A stretch of DNA of 64,000 bases from Methanoregulaceae archaeon UXB-2016. Its GTDB lineage: Archaea; Halobacteriota; Methanomicrobia; Methanomicrobiales; Methanospirillaceae. Below, in pieces: positions 29,865-38,997 of the stretch. The notes beneath the pieces are model-generated. The model saw only the letters and a program-made list of their open reading frames with translations. It ran no database searches and had not been told where the DNA came from. The stretch covers positions 16,962-80,961 of the forward strand of contig SISS01000002.1 in assembly GCA_004332335.1 (NCBI GenBank), read 5' to 3'. Made by a program: the position numbers and the translations under genes. The stretch's first letter is position 1, and each line of letters opens with the position of its first letter.

Positions 29865-32516
29865 ATGACTCCGCCCGTTCTCGACAGATACCGCACACTC
29901 ATTGTTATTGCGCTGGTCGCGCTCTTCAGCGTGATCGCGTTCTGGATCCGGATGCTCCCGGCCGCACAGATCGGAAGTCAGGACATCCTCACGTTCGTGG
30001 GGTCCGACGACCCGATCTACAACCTGCGCCAGGTCGAGCTGATGCTCGCGAACTTCCCGACCTACGCCTGGTGGGAGCCGATGACGCAGTTCCCCTACGG
30101 GACCGACCTCTACTGGGGGCCGCTCACGACCTACGTGGCCGCGGTCCTCTGCCTCCTGACGGGTGCGACGACCCGGCCCGAGATCATCTACGCCTCGCTC
30201 GCGGTCCCGCCCCTGATGGCGGCCGTGATGGTGCCGGTGGTCTACCTCATCGGCCAGCGGGTCTCGGACTGGAAGGGCGGGCTCGTCGCGGCCGGCCTGG
30301 TCGCGATCATCTCGGGCCAGTACTTCTACCGCTCCCTCTTCGGGTACTTCGACCATCACATGACCGAGGCCCTCGTCGGGGCCGTCTTCTGCCTGGTCTA
30401 CATCTGGGCGATCCGGCATGCGTTCGACAAAGGGGTCTCGCTTTCGGACCCCGCCAGCCTCAAGTGGCCCGCGCTCCTCGCCGTGGCCGCGGGCGTGGCC
30501 TACTTCATCGGCCTGGTCGCGATGCCGACGATGATCCTCTTCGCGATGATCGTCGCCCTCTACACCCTCGCCCAGGTTCTCTACAACGTCTACCGGGGGC
30601 ATTCGAGCGACGGGCTGCTCGTGATCAACGCGATCACGTTCGCGGTCGCACTGGTCCTCCTGCTCCTCTTCGGCCTGAAGAACACGGGGATCGACCTCTC
30701 GGCCTACACGATCGGCCACGTGATCGCCTACCTCGGCGTGATCGCGGGGACCGCGCTCCTCTGGGGCCTCGCCCGGTACCTCCAGGGCCGGCCATGGTAC
30801 TACTATCCGGCCGCCCTCGCGGGGCTCGGGGTCGTGATCGCGGGGCTCCTCTTCGTCGCGCTCCCCGACTTCTACAACGTGCTGATCGGAAGCTTCGGCG
30901 CATTCTTCGGGCAGTACGACGTCACGAACACGGTCCAGGAGGCCCGGGGCTGGTCCTTTGCGTCGGCCTGGTCCACGTTCCAGCTCGGCCTCGTCCTGAT
31001 GTTCGCCGGCTTCGGGGTCCTCGCCTACCGCTTCTGGCGCGAGCACCGGGCGGACCACCTCTTTGTCGGGATCTGGTCGGCCGTGATCCTCCTCTCGACG
31101 GTCCAGCATATCCGGTACGAGTATTACCTCGCGGTCAACATCGCCCTCCTCGCCGGGATCGTCGCCTCGTTCGCGTTCGAGCTCGGCTGGCGAGATCTCG
31201 CCGGGATGATCGGCCTCGGGGACCGCGGCCGGGCTACCCCGGCCTCGACGCCCTCTCCGGCCCCCGAGCCCGAGACGAAGACGGGCAAGAAAGGGAAGAA
31301 GGCGGCGGCATCCAGGCCTGCCACGGGCAAGCAGCGCGCCCACGCGCCGCGCCAGTCCTTCAATATCCTCGGGGCTTCGGTATTGCTCGGTGTCCTTCTT
31401 GTGACACTCTTCTTTGCGTACCTCTCCGCCCTGCCCCTCGACCTTGACGGCGACGGCCAGTACGACTTCACGACCTCGTATGCGACCGCGAGCCTGAGTG
31501 TCAACCGGATGAACGGCGACTGGAAGGAGTCGCTCGAATGGATGAAGGCGAATACCCCCGAGACCGGCATGGACATGAAGAAGGTCTACGACAAGGAGGG
31601 CTTCGCCTATCCGTCGCAGGCCTACGGGGTGATGTCCTGGTGGGACTACGGTCACCTGATCACCTACATCGCCGAACGGATGCCGAACGCGAACCCGTTC
31701 CAGCAGGGGGTCTCGGGCCCGAACGGCTCGGCCGCATACTTCGTCTCGACGAACGAGACGGTCTCGAACGGGATCCTGGACACGCTGAAGACCCGGTACG
31801 TGGTCACCGACATCGAGATGTCCGTCTCGAAGTTCTGGGCGATGACCACCTGGTACAATACGACCGCGCAGACCGCGCCGTACCAGATGACCATGTACAC
31901 GCGAAACCAGCAGAACGCGAACGTCTACGACCCGGTCTCGGTCAACATCCAGCCCTACTACCTGACCACGATCGCCCGACTCCACAACTTCGACGGGTCC
32001 GAGATCGCACCGACCAGCTCGTACTACATCGAGTACCAGGACCCCGCGACGGCGAAGACCTCGCTGCCGCTGATCACGAAGGTCGAGACCCTGAACGGAA
32101 CTCAGGCGGTCCAGCGAGCGGCCGAGTACAACGCGCGGGCGACCGCTGGCTCGCATGCGATCGCTGCCGGCGTCCAGCCGACCCAGCCGGTCGATACCGT
32201 GCCGGCGCTCGGCCATTACCGGCTCGTCCACGAGTCCCCCTCGAATGCCGGCACTGTGGGCCTGAAGTACGTCAAGGTCTTTGAGTACGTCAAGGGCGCC
32301 CGCATTCAGGGCGTGGGCGAGATCGAGGTTCCGATCGTCACGAACACGGGCCGGGCCTTCACCTGGCGGGCAACCGCCGTGAACGGCGAGTTCGTGGTCC
32401 CCTACGCAAACGGCGGGGCGGACGGGGTCCACACGACCGGGCCGTACCGCATCCTCGGTACGGGGCGCACGGTCGAGGTCCCCGACTCCGCGGTCATGTC
32501 CGGCGGGTCGGTCTGA
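29865..32516 (+). CDS. aglB: Oligosaccharyltransferase AglB (STT3)
   Basis: An 883-residue STT3-type N-glycosylation transferase. About 13 membrane helices occupy residues 1-530. The first external loop carries the metal motif GSDDPIYNLRQVE, a later loop YFDHHMTEAL, and the catalytic-site peptide-binding motif WWDYG is at residues 592-596 in the C-terminal domain. A positively charged Lys/Pro-rich insertion near residues 465-495 separates the membrane and soluble parts. It moves a lipid-linked glycan onto Asn of secreted and S-layer proteins. A TATA-like AAATTTATTAAC near 29818-29830 and a GAGGAGGG ribosome binding site precede the ATG. Confidence 0.96.
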   Translation: MTPPVLDRYRTLIVIALVALFSVIAFWIRMLPAAQIGSQDILTFVGSDDPIYNLRQVELMLANFPTYAWWEPMTQFPYGTDLYWGPLTTYVAAVLCLLTGATTRPEIIYASLAVPPLMAAVMVPVVYLIGQRVSDWKGGLVAAGLVAIISGQYFYRSLFGYFDHHMTEALVGAVFCLVYIWAIRHAFDKGVSLSDPASLKWPALLAVAAGVAYFIGLVAMPTMILFAMIVALYTLAQVLYNVYRGHSSDGLLVINAITFAVALVLLLLFGLKNTGIDLSAYTIGHVIAYLGVIAGTALLWGLARYLQGRPWYYYPAALAGLGVVIAGLLFVALPDFYNVLIGSFGAFFGQYDVTNTVQEARGWSFASAWSTFQLGLVLMFAGFGVLAYRFWREHRADHLFVGIWSAVILLSTVQHIRYEYYLAVNIALLAGIVASFAFELGWRDLAGMIGLGDRGRATPASTPSPAPEPETKTGKKGKKAAASRPATGKQRAHAPRQSFNILGASVLLGVLLVTLFFAYLSALPLDLDGDGQYDFTTSYATASLSVNRMNGDWKESLEWMKANTPETGMDMKKVYDKEGFAYPSQAYGVMSWWDYGHLITYIAERMPNANPFQQGVSGPNGSAAYFVSTNETVSNGILDTLKTRYVVTDIEMSVSKFWAMTTWYNTTAQTAPYQMTMYTRNQQNANVYDPVSVNIQPYYLTTIARLHNFDGSEIAPTSSYYIEYQDPATAKTSLPLITKVETLNGTQAVQRAAEYNARATAGSHAIAAGVQPTQPVDTVPALGHYRLVHESPSNAGTVGLKYVKVFEYVKGARIQGVGEIEVPIVTNTGRAFTWRATAVNGEFVVPYANGGADGVHTTGPYRILGTGRTVEVPDSAVMSGGSV

Positions 32517-32580
32517 AACCTCTCTCCTTTTCTACCCCCAGCAAAAGGGGTATAACCGCACGGGCCGAGATCTCTACCGG

Positions 32581-33027
32581 ATGTGGAACAGCACCCTGCG
32601 ATACTCGCTCGTCGTCCTCGTGCTCCTCGTCGCGCTCGTCTGCTCGGGATGCACCGGGGTACAGAGCGCACCGTCGAACGCGGCGGCCGGCTTTACGGAC
32701 CTCACGGTCGAGGAGTCCAAACAGAAGATCGACGAGTTCCGCGACCGTCCGACCGATCTCACCATCCTCGACGTCCGAACTCCGACCGAGTTCGAACGCG
32801 AGCGTCTGCGCGATGCGGTCAATCTCGACGTCTCGGCCGGCGTCTTCCGCGACCGCGTGGCCCGTCTCGACCGAAATAAGACCTACCTTGTGTACTGCCA
32901 GATCGGGACCCGCTCGGCCCACGCGGCCTCGATCATGGCCGAGCTCGGCTTCTCGAAGGTCTACAACATGAAGGGCGGGATCGCCAAGTGGAAGGACGCC
33001 GGCAATCCGACCGTGACCGGTATCTGA
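32581..33027 (+). CDS. Secreted lipoprotein with a rhodanese domain
   Basis: A 148-residue protein: a signal peptide ends in a lipobox (ALVCSGC, lipid Cys24), then one rhodanese domain (about 40-145). Features are ILDVRTPTEFERERL, the active-site loop YCQIGTRSAHAA with Cys106, and GGIAKWKDAGNP at the end. It should be anchored outside the cytoplasmic membrane. Rhodanese domains move sulfane sulfur; the partner is unknown. A TATA-like GGTATAACC at 32549-32557 gives a short leader. Upstream, CCCC/GGGG at 32538-32550 could form a small hairpin after aglB. Confidence 0.9.
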   Translation: MWNSTLRYSLVVLVLLVALVCSGCTGVQSAPSNAAAGFTDLTVEESKQKIDEFRDRPTDLTILDVRTPTEFERERLRDAVNLDVSAGVFRDRVARLDRNKTYLVYCQIGTRSAHAASIMAELGFSKVYNMKGGIAKWKDAGNPTVTGI

Positions 33028-33100
33028 ACTCCCTCTTTTTCCGTCAGGGAATCGGCGAACGCATAAATAGCCCGCTCCCCATCACTACCTGGGAAAACAC

Positions 33101-33667
33101 ATGGTGGACCTGATCACGATAATTCTCCTCGTCGTCGTAGCGCTCGTCCTGGTCGGGCTCATTGCCTGGTTCATCGGGATCTACAACCGGTTCTTCAACC
33201 TCAAGAACTCGGCGGAGGCGACCCTCGGCCAGATCCGGGTCGCCATGAAGAAACGGCTCGACATGATCGAGCAGCTCCTGGGAGCCGTCAAGAGCTACGC
33301 CACGTTCGAGCGGGGGACGCTCGAGAAGGTCACGCAGCTCCGCTCCTCGGTGATGAGCGGGGGCCCGGCGCAGCTGAACGCCGTCGAGCGCGAGTCACGT
33401 TCCATCCTCGGATCGCTATTTGCCGTTGCCGAGGCCTATCCCGACCTCAAGACCTCGACGACGGTGCAGGAACTGATGACCTCGATCCGCGGCGTCGAGG
33501 ACGAGATCGCACGCCAGCGATACACCTACAACAATATCGGGCAGCAGCTGAACACGATGGTGGACACGATCCCCTCGAACATCGTGGCACGCCTGATCGG
33601 AATGCAGAAACTCGAGTACCTCCAGTTCGAAGAGGCGATCGAGCGACCGCCGAAGATCGAGTTCTGA
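33101..33667 (+). CDS. LemA-family membrane protein
   Basis: A 188-residue LemA protein: one N-terminal membrane helix (about 5-28), then a mostly helical domain with NRFFNLKNSAEATLGQIRV, KKRLDMIEQLLGAVKSY, AVAEAYPDLKTS and DEIARQRYTYNNIGQQLN. It is 4 nt upstream of a DUF2207 protein, a pairing seen in many bacteria and archaea, so the two probably work at the membrane together. Function is not established. A CATAAATAG TATA box lies near 33062. Confidence 0.93.
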   Translation: MVDLITIILLVVVALVLVGLIAWFIGIYNRFFNLKNSAEATLGQIRVAMKKRLDMIEQLLGAVKSYATFERGTLEKVTQLRSSVMSGGPAQLNAVERESRSILGSLFAVAEAYPDLKTSTTVQELMTSIRGVEDEIARQRYTYNNIGQQLNTMVDTIPSNIVARLIGMQKLEYLQFEEAIERPPKIEF

Positions 33668-33671
33668 GGCC

Positions 33672-35501
33672 ATGAGCGAAGCGCGGTCGCTGGGAACCCT
33701 GGTCGCGGTCGTGCTGGCCCTCGGGCTGGTCGGCGCGGCCCTCGCCCTCTGGCTCCCCACCCTCTTCCTCGGTGGAGCCCTCTTCGTCGAGAGCTACGAG
33801 GCCGATTACCAGTTCGATGGCACGCTCGCCGAGCGGTATCTCTACGCGGTCGAGGCCCCGGGAGCCCTCCGGATGCTCTACCGGGGCTTCGACGATGCGC
33901 TCGTCTTCAACCGGAGCGACTCGCCGCACATCGAGGTGACCGGGGTGGAGCCCCCGGCAGGGATCGCCGGGTATGCGAAGGACGCTTCGGGCGCGGTCCG
34001 GCTCTACGGGGGGACCGCCGATCCGGCGGTGCAGGCGTTCGTCTCGGAGCGAGCCGAGCGAAACGAGGTCGGCCTGGTCGATACGGGTTTTTTCCCCGCA
34101 GGCACGTACGAGGCCCGGTACCGGTTCACGGCTCGGCCGCCGATCGAGTACGACGCCTCCCTGGTTCACGTCAACCTGAAACTCGCCCGCCTTCACGTGC
34201 CGTACCGTTCGATCAAGATAACGCTGCCGGCCGCCGGGGTCCGCGAGGTCTATCTCTATCCGCCGACCCTCACCCAGACCCGCGAGGGCGACCGAATCGT
34301 GGTCACCGGCCGGGCCGGCCAGGATGAGACGGTCGCGGTCGAGCTTCTCCTCGAACGATCCGCCCTCGAGTCGGTCGTGGGCTTCTCCAGGCCGGTCGAC
34401 GACATCGGCGGGCAGACGCGGAGCGCGAACCTCCTCTACAACCTCCCGTACTGGCTCTCGCAGGGACTGTACTGGATCGGGATCCTCTTCGTGCTCGCGA
34501 TCCCCCTCCTCCTGGTCCTCGTCTACCGGCGGTACGGCCGCGAGAAGGAGTTCACGGTCCCCGAGTACCTGAGCACGATCCCGAACCCGTCTCGGCGACC
34601 GTGGGTCGTGAACCTGCTCTACAAGGGGGATGCGGACTCTTCGGACGAGGACGGGTTCTATGCGACCGTGCTCGATCTGCACCGGAGGGGGATCATCCGG
34701 ATCGAGGAGGTCGACGGGGGCGAGGACGTCCTGATCCACTTCACGGCGAAGACCCCCGAGGACCCGTACGAGAGCCGGGTCCTCGAGTTCCTCCGCGCGA
34801 TTGCGACCGATGGGGTGGTCGACACGCGGGCGCTCTCGCTCCTTCAGGAACAGGCCAAGCGCGACACGACCGTCCAGTCGAGCATGCTCCGGAACTTCGG
34901 GTCCTATCGGGCGCTCGCCTCGCACAGCGACCCGTCGGTGACCGTGGAGAACGTCGTCTCGGGCCGGGACCACCTGATCCCCTTCGTCCTTGTCGCGGTC
35001 GCGCTCGCGGTCGTCTCGCTCCTGCTCATCTTCATCTATCCGCAGATGAGCGGCTCCTTCATCGCCCCGCTTCTGCTCTTCGCGCTCGGGGCCGGCCAGG
35101 CGCTCATCGCGATCGCGTTTCCCTCGACCCTCTTCGGCCACTGGAAGGGCGAGGCCTACCGCGAGCGGCTCGAGTGGGAGGCGTTCACGCGCTTCCTCTC
35201 GGACCTCGCCCTGATGCGGCAGTACTCGCCGGCCGACCTCTCGATGTGGGGCGAGTGGCTCGTCTACGGCACGGCCCTCGGGGTCGGCGACAAGGTGGCG
35301 AGAGCGATGCGCGAGCTGAACGTGCGCCTGCCCGACGAGGTCGCGGTCCCGATCCACCTCCAGTCGGCCTTCGTGCCCATGCTCTTCTTCGCCCCGGCGA
35401 TCTCCGGCGGGAGCGGGGGCGGGCTTGGGGGCGGCGGTTTCGGTGGGGGCGGTTTCGGTGGCGGCGGGGGCTTCGGCGGCGGCGGTGCCGGGGGGCGTTG
35501 A
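33672..35501 (+). CDS. DUF2207 membrane protein with glycine-rich tail
   Basis: A 609-residue membrane protein of the DUF2207 family. An N-terminal helix (about 8-30) is followed by an extracytoplasmic beta-rich domain, a membrane helix near residue 265-285, a cytoplasmic domain, and two helices near 437-485. The last 30 residues are nearly all Gly with Phe at intervals (GGGFGGGGFGGGG), a hallmark of the family. It follows lemA in an apparent two-gene operon. The role is unknown; the tail could self-associate or be surface-exposed. Confidence 0.88.
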   Translation: MSEARSLGTLVAVVLALGLVGAALALWLPTLFLGGALFVESYEADYQFDGTLAERYLYAVEAPGALRMLYRGFDDALVFNRSDSPHIEVTGVEPPAGIAGYAKDASGAVRLYGGTADPAVQAFVSERAERNEVGLVDTGFFPAGTYEARYRFTARPPIEYDASLVHVNLKLARLHVPYRSIKITLPAAGVREVYLYPPTLTQTREGDRIVVTGRAGQDETVAVELLLERSALESVVGFSRPVDDIGGQTRSANLLYNLPYWLSQGLYWIGILFVLAIPLLLVLVYRRYGREKEFTVPEYLSTIPNPSRRPWVVNLLYKGDADSSDEDGFYATVLDLHRRGIIRIEEVDGGEDVLIHFTAKTPEDPYESRVLEFLRAIATDGVVDTRALSLLQEQAKRDTTVQSSMLRNFGSYRALASHSDPSVTVENVVSGRDHLIPFVLVAVALAVVSLLLIFIYPQMSGSFIAPLLLFALGAGQALIAIAFPSTLFGHWKGEAYRERLEWEAFTRFLSDLALMRQYSPADLSMWGEWLVYGTALGVGDKVARAMRELNVRLPDEVAVPIHLQSAFVPMLFFAPAISGGSGGGLGGGGFGGGGFGGGGGFGGGGAGGR

Positions 35502-35694
35502 GGCCTCCGGCACCTCCCACTTTGTCCGAAACCGCGAGTCGCCGATCCCGATCACTGTTTCCGACCCGGGCCATGCGCCCGGCAAAACACATAAAGGAAT
35601 ATTTATGGCCGCCACGAGCCCCTCTTCTCTACCGAACTCTTTGGCACTTTCTCCACGCAGTCCCGGAGAGAGCATTCCGGGACGGAGGGTCACG

Positions 35695-36936
35695 ATGAGA
35701 GTTGTGCAAAGGGTGTATCCGGTCGTCATGGCGACGCTCGTGCTGATCGCTCTCTCGGCAGGTTGCCTCGGCGGCCCCGACCGCGTTGCGGATCGGGATG
35801 TCGTGGTCCTCAAACTGGCGGCTGACGGCGCATCGCAGTGGACGCGGACGATCGACACCGGGGAGGATGACGGCGCCGAGGACCTGATCGAGCTCTCCGA
35901 CGGGGGGTTCGCGATCGCCGCGCAGAACGGGAGCGACCCGCGCGGGCTGGCGCGCCCCCGACTTGTCCGCCTCGCCCCTGACGGCACCGTCCTCTGGGAC
36001 CGCTTCGTCACCGACGGGACGGAGATCGCGCGGGCGATCGTAGCGACTGGCGACGGCGGCACGGTCGTGCTCACCGGGAAAGGCACGGTCGTTCGTTTCG
36101 ACGGCGAGGGCCGGACCGACTGGGCGCGGGCGACGGGGATGACGGAGGCGCAGGCGCTTCTTGCCCTCGTGGACGGTGGCTTCATCGCGGGAGGTGACGT
36201 GACGTACCACGCCACGACAACCGTCACGGTCCCGCCCGTGCCCGGCCGCTCGGTCGACCCCGCCACGGCCCGTCTCTTCATCGGCCGGGAAAGGGGTGGC
36301 TGAGAGACTCTCAGCCGGCGGAGAGACGGTCTGGGAGCGCCGATATGGCGAGAGCGGACTGATCTTATTGCCTCCCTCGCCGAGAGCCCTGATCGCAACG
36401 GGCTCCTCGTCGCCGGCTCCGGCGAACGTCCCAACGAAAGCACGAGCGAGAACACTCCCCTGTTCGTCCTGCGGACCGATCCGAGCGGGGCGCCGGTCTC
36501 GGTCGCGCAGCTCGGCACAACGCCCTTCTCGGAGCCCATACGGACTCGAACGGACACGGCAGGGTATCGGGTGCTGTATCAGAGCGCCGGCCCGACAGCG
36601 GGGGCCGCCTCTGCCCTGGGTGTCGTCGACGCGCTCCTCGATCGCGATGGGCGCGTTCTCGAGCGCCGCTCCCTCGACGCGAGCATCGCCGTTACCTGGA
36701 CGGGGGACGGCGGGTACTTCTCGGTCGGCATGCCGCTCGGAGGAGGCGAGCCCGGCTACGGCACCATGGCCGACGACCGGACCTCCGTGAGCACCTTCCA
36801 CGCCCGGAAGTTCGACGGCACGGGAGCGCTCGCCTGGAACCGCGAGCTGCCGACAGGCCTGATCAGCTGGGTCAAGACGGTCGTGCCGACGTCGGACGGC
36901 GGCTATGCGTTCCTCGCCGTCAGGGATGTCGAGTAA
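35695..36936 (+). pseudogene. Lipoprotein with beta-propeller-like repeats, two frameshifts
   Basis: The ATG at 35695 has a GGAGGGT ribosome binding site and opens a lipoprotein signal (LIALSAGCLGG, Cys24). Repeats such as VVVLKLAADGASQWTRTI, LSDGGFAIAA, RLAPDGTVLWDRFV and TSDGGYAFLAV are typical of PQQ/beta-propeller-like secreted proteins. The frame breaks near 36291-36298 (AAGGGGTGG, meeting a TGA) and returns to the original frame near 36350-36356. The restored protein would be about 413 residues. The opposite-sense shifts could be two sequencing errors or real decay. Function is unknown, probably a surface protein. Confidence 0.7.
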
Positions 36937-37062
36937 CCACCGAATCTCGGCGACAGGGCCGGGTATGCGATGCACGAGCGGAACATCCGGCTCCTCGAGG
37001 AGATCGCGGTGATCTCCGCTGCCGATTGCGAAGCCCGATCCATCAGGATCCGTCCTTCGCCC

Positions 37063-38907
37063 TCAGCCTGAGCGGTTCCGAATGGTTCTCTCGCGGTCGT
37101 CGAAGAAGAGGCGGAGCCAGAGCTCGGTAACGAAGACCCGGAAGACCTCGTGCGAGTACTCGGCCTTGCCGGCACGGTAGCGTGCGTAGTCCTCCGCGAC
37201 CCGAGCCGCGTCCCAGTAGGGGCGCGAGCGGAACGCGTCCGAACCGAGCACCTCCTCGACGAGCCCGGCGAGGTCGTCGCCCATCCAGACCTCCTCGGGC
37301 GTGACGAAGCCCATCTTGTCCATACGGCAGCGGATCGCCTCGGGCACGAGCCCGCGGATCGCGCGCCGCAGTACCCGCTTCGTCACGCCCCGCCGGAGCT
37401 TCTGGTCGAGCGGGAGGGAGGCTATATACTCGACGACACGGTAGTCGAGGTACGGGACCCGGGCCTCGATCCCGAAGCGCATCGCGTTCCGGTCCTCGTA
37501 GTGAAGGAGGGCTGGCAGGTTCGTCATGACCGTCTCGCGGTTGAGGACCCGGTCCAGGGTGCCGGCATACCGCCGGACGGGCGCCGCCTCGACCCGGAGC
37601 GCGCCGCGCCGCCTCCAGCGGACCAGGAGCTGCCCGACGGCGTCGGCAAAGAACCCCCGGTGGTGCCGGAGGGTGCCCGAGGCCTCGGTGAGCAGCCGGG
37701 CGACGCGCCCCTGTCGGGCGAGCGTCGCGAGGTAGGTGCCCTGGTAGGCGAGATACCCGGCGAGCTGCTCGTCTGCGCCCTGACCGTCGAGGACGACCGT
37801 GACCTGATCGGCCGCGAGGCGCATCACGCAGTACTGCGCGTAGATCGAGAGCGAGCCGAACGGCTCGTCCTGGATCCAGACGAGGTCGAGGAGGTCCTCG
37901 CGAAGCCGGGCCGGGTCGGGCTCGACATAGGCGTCGGCGACCCCGGTCGCACGGACAGCCGTCTCGATGAAGTCCCGCTCGTCGAACCGGCGGTCGGTGT
38001 AGACCGACGAGAAGGTCCGCTGCCGGTCGCCGACCGAGGACGGGTGCTCGTCCTTCAGCAGCCGCGCGATCAGGGCCACGAGGGTCGTGGAGTCGATCCC
38101 GCCCGAGAGGCAGGTGCCGACCGGGACGTCGGCGCGGAGGCGGAGCCGGACCGCGTCCGTGAGGAGCTCGAGCAGGGCCGCCGGGGCATCGGCATCGAGC
38201 GCCGGCGGCGACTCGATCGTCGGATTGACCGCAAGGTCCCACCAGCGCACCGGCTCCTCGAGCCCGTGTGCCCCGGCGACCATCCAGTGGCCCGGCGGGA
38301 GCTGGAGCACGCCCTCGAACATGGTCCTCTCCGAGTGGTCGAGGACGCCCCAGGCGAGGAACGCGGCGAGGGCCGGTTCGCACGGCGTGGTGCCGACCGT
38401 CGGGTCGGCGAGGAGGGCCTTGCACTCGGAGGCGAAGAGGAGGCGGCCCCCGTCCCGGGTGTAGTAGAGGGGCTTGACCCCGAGTCGGTCCCGTGCGAGG
38501 AAGACCTCGCTCCGCCGCCGATCGTACAGGGCGAACGCCCACATCCCGTTGAAATGGGCGAGGCAGTCTCGTCCCCACGCGGCATACGCGACCAGGATCA
38601 CCTCGGTATCCGTCTCTGTCCGGAAGGAGTGGCCGGCATCCTCGAGCTCGCGGCGGAGCTCGAGGTAGTTGAAGACCTCGCCGTTGAAGACGATCGTGAG
38701 CGCCCCGTCCGCGCTCGTCATCGGCTGGCAGCCTTCATCCGAGAGATCGATGATCGCGAGCCGCCTGTGGGCGAGCCCGATCGGTCCCTCGAGGAGCGTC
38801 CCTTCGCCGTCCGGACCGCGGTGCGCGAGGAGCGCGCTCATCGTGTCGAGCAGGCCCGGATCGGCCGGTTTTCCGTCGGACCGGACGATCCCTGCGATCC
38901 CGCACAT
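37063..38907 (-). CDS. asnB: Asparagine synthase (glutamine-hydrolysing)
   Basis: A 614-residue AsnB-type protein. Translation from MCGIAGIV exposes Cys2 as the glutaminase nucleophile, so I placed the start at 38907 rather than at upstream Met codons. The glutaminase domain shows RGPDGEGTLLEG, LAHRRLAIIDLSDEG and FNGEVFNYLELR. The synthetase domain has the PP-loop CLSGGIDSTTLVALI and later EARVPYLDYRVVEYI. In archaea such paralogues also modify surface sugars or cell-wall precursors; its location between secreted-protein genes leaves that open. Confidence 0.92.
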   Translation of the reverse strand: MCGIAGIVRSDGKPADPGLLDTMSALLAHRGPDGEGTLLEGPIGLAHRRLAIIDLSDEGCQPMTSADGALTIVFNGEVFNYLELRRELEDAGHSFRTETDTEVILVAYAAWGRDCLAHFNGMWAFALYDRRRSEVFLARDRLGVKPLYYTRDGGRLLFASECKALLADPTVGTTPCEPALAAFLAWGVLDHSERTMFEGVLQLPPGHWMVAGAHGLEEPVRWWDLAVNPTIESPPALDADAPAALLELLTDAVRLRLRADVPVGTCLSGGIDSTTLVALIARLLKDEHPSSVGDRQRTFSSVYTDRRFDERDFIETAVRATGVADAYVEPDPARLREDLLDLVWIQDEPFGSLSIYAQYCVMRLAADQVTVVLDGQGADEQLAGYLAYQGTYLATLARQGRVARLLTEASGTLRHHRGFFADAVGQLLVRWRRRGALRVEAAPVRRYAGTLDRVLNRETVMTNLPALLHYEDRNAMRFGIEARVPYLDYRVVEYIASLPLDQKLRRGVTKRVLRRAIRGLVPEAIRCRMDKMGFVTPEEVWMGDDLAGLVEEVLGSDAFRSRPYWDAARVAEDYARYRAGKAEYSHEVFRVFVTELWLRLFFDDRERTIRNRSG

Positions 38908-38997
38908 CCTGCAATGGTTCGGCCCCGGGGAATTTATGCCCTCGGACGCTGCCGGTCGCGAGGGAGTATTATCTCCTTCAGAACCGACCTCCTCACC

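Noticed and set aside
33447..36557. A 1,036-codon frame on the minus strand
   Set aside because: Antisense to LemA, DUF2207 and the lipoprotein gene; composition is low complexity and lacks any domain, whereas the plus-strand proteins are recognised families.
36937..37062. A short MHERNIRLLEEIAVIS frame after the lipoprotein gene
   Set aside because: Only about 33 codons, antisense end of asnB region, no ribosome binding site; too weak to call.
37150..38997. N-terminal extension of the first beta-helix protein antisense to asnB
   Set aside because: The signal peptide at 38998 marks the real start; upstream sequence is the mirror of asparagine synthetase.
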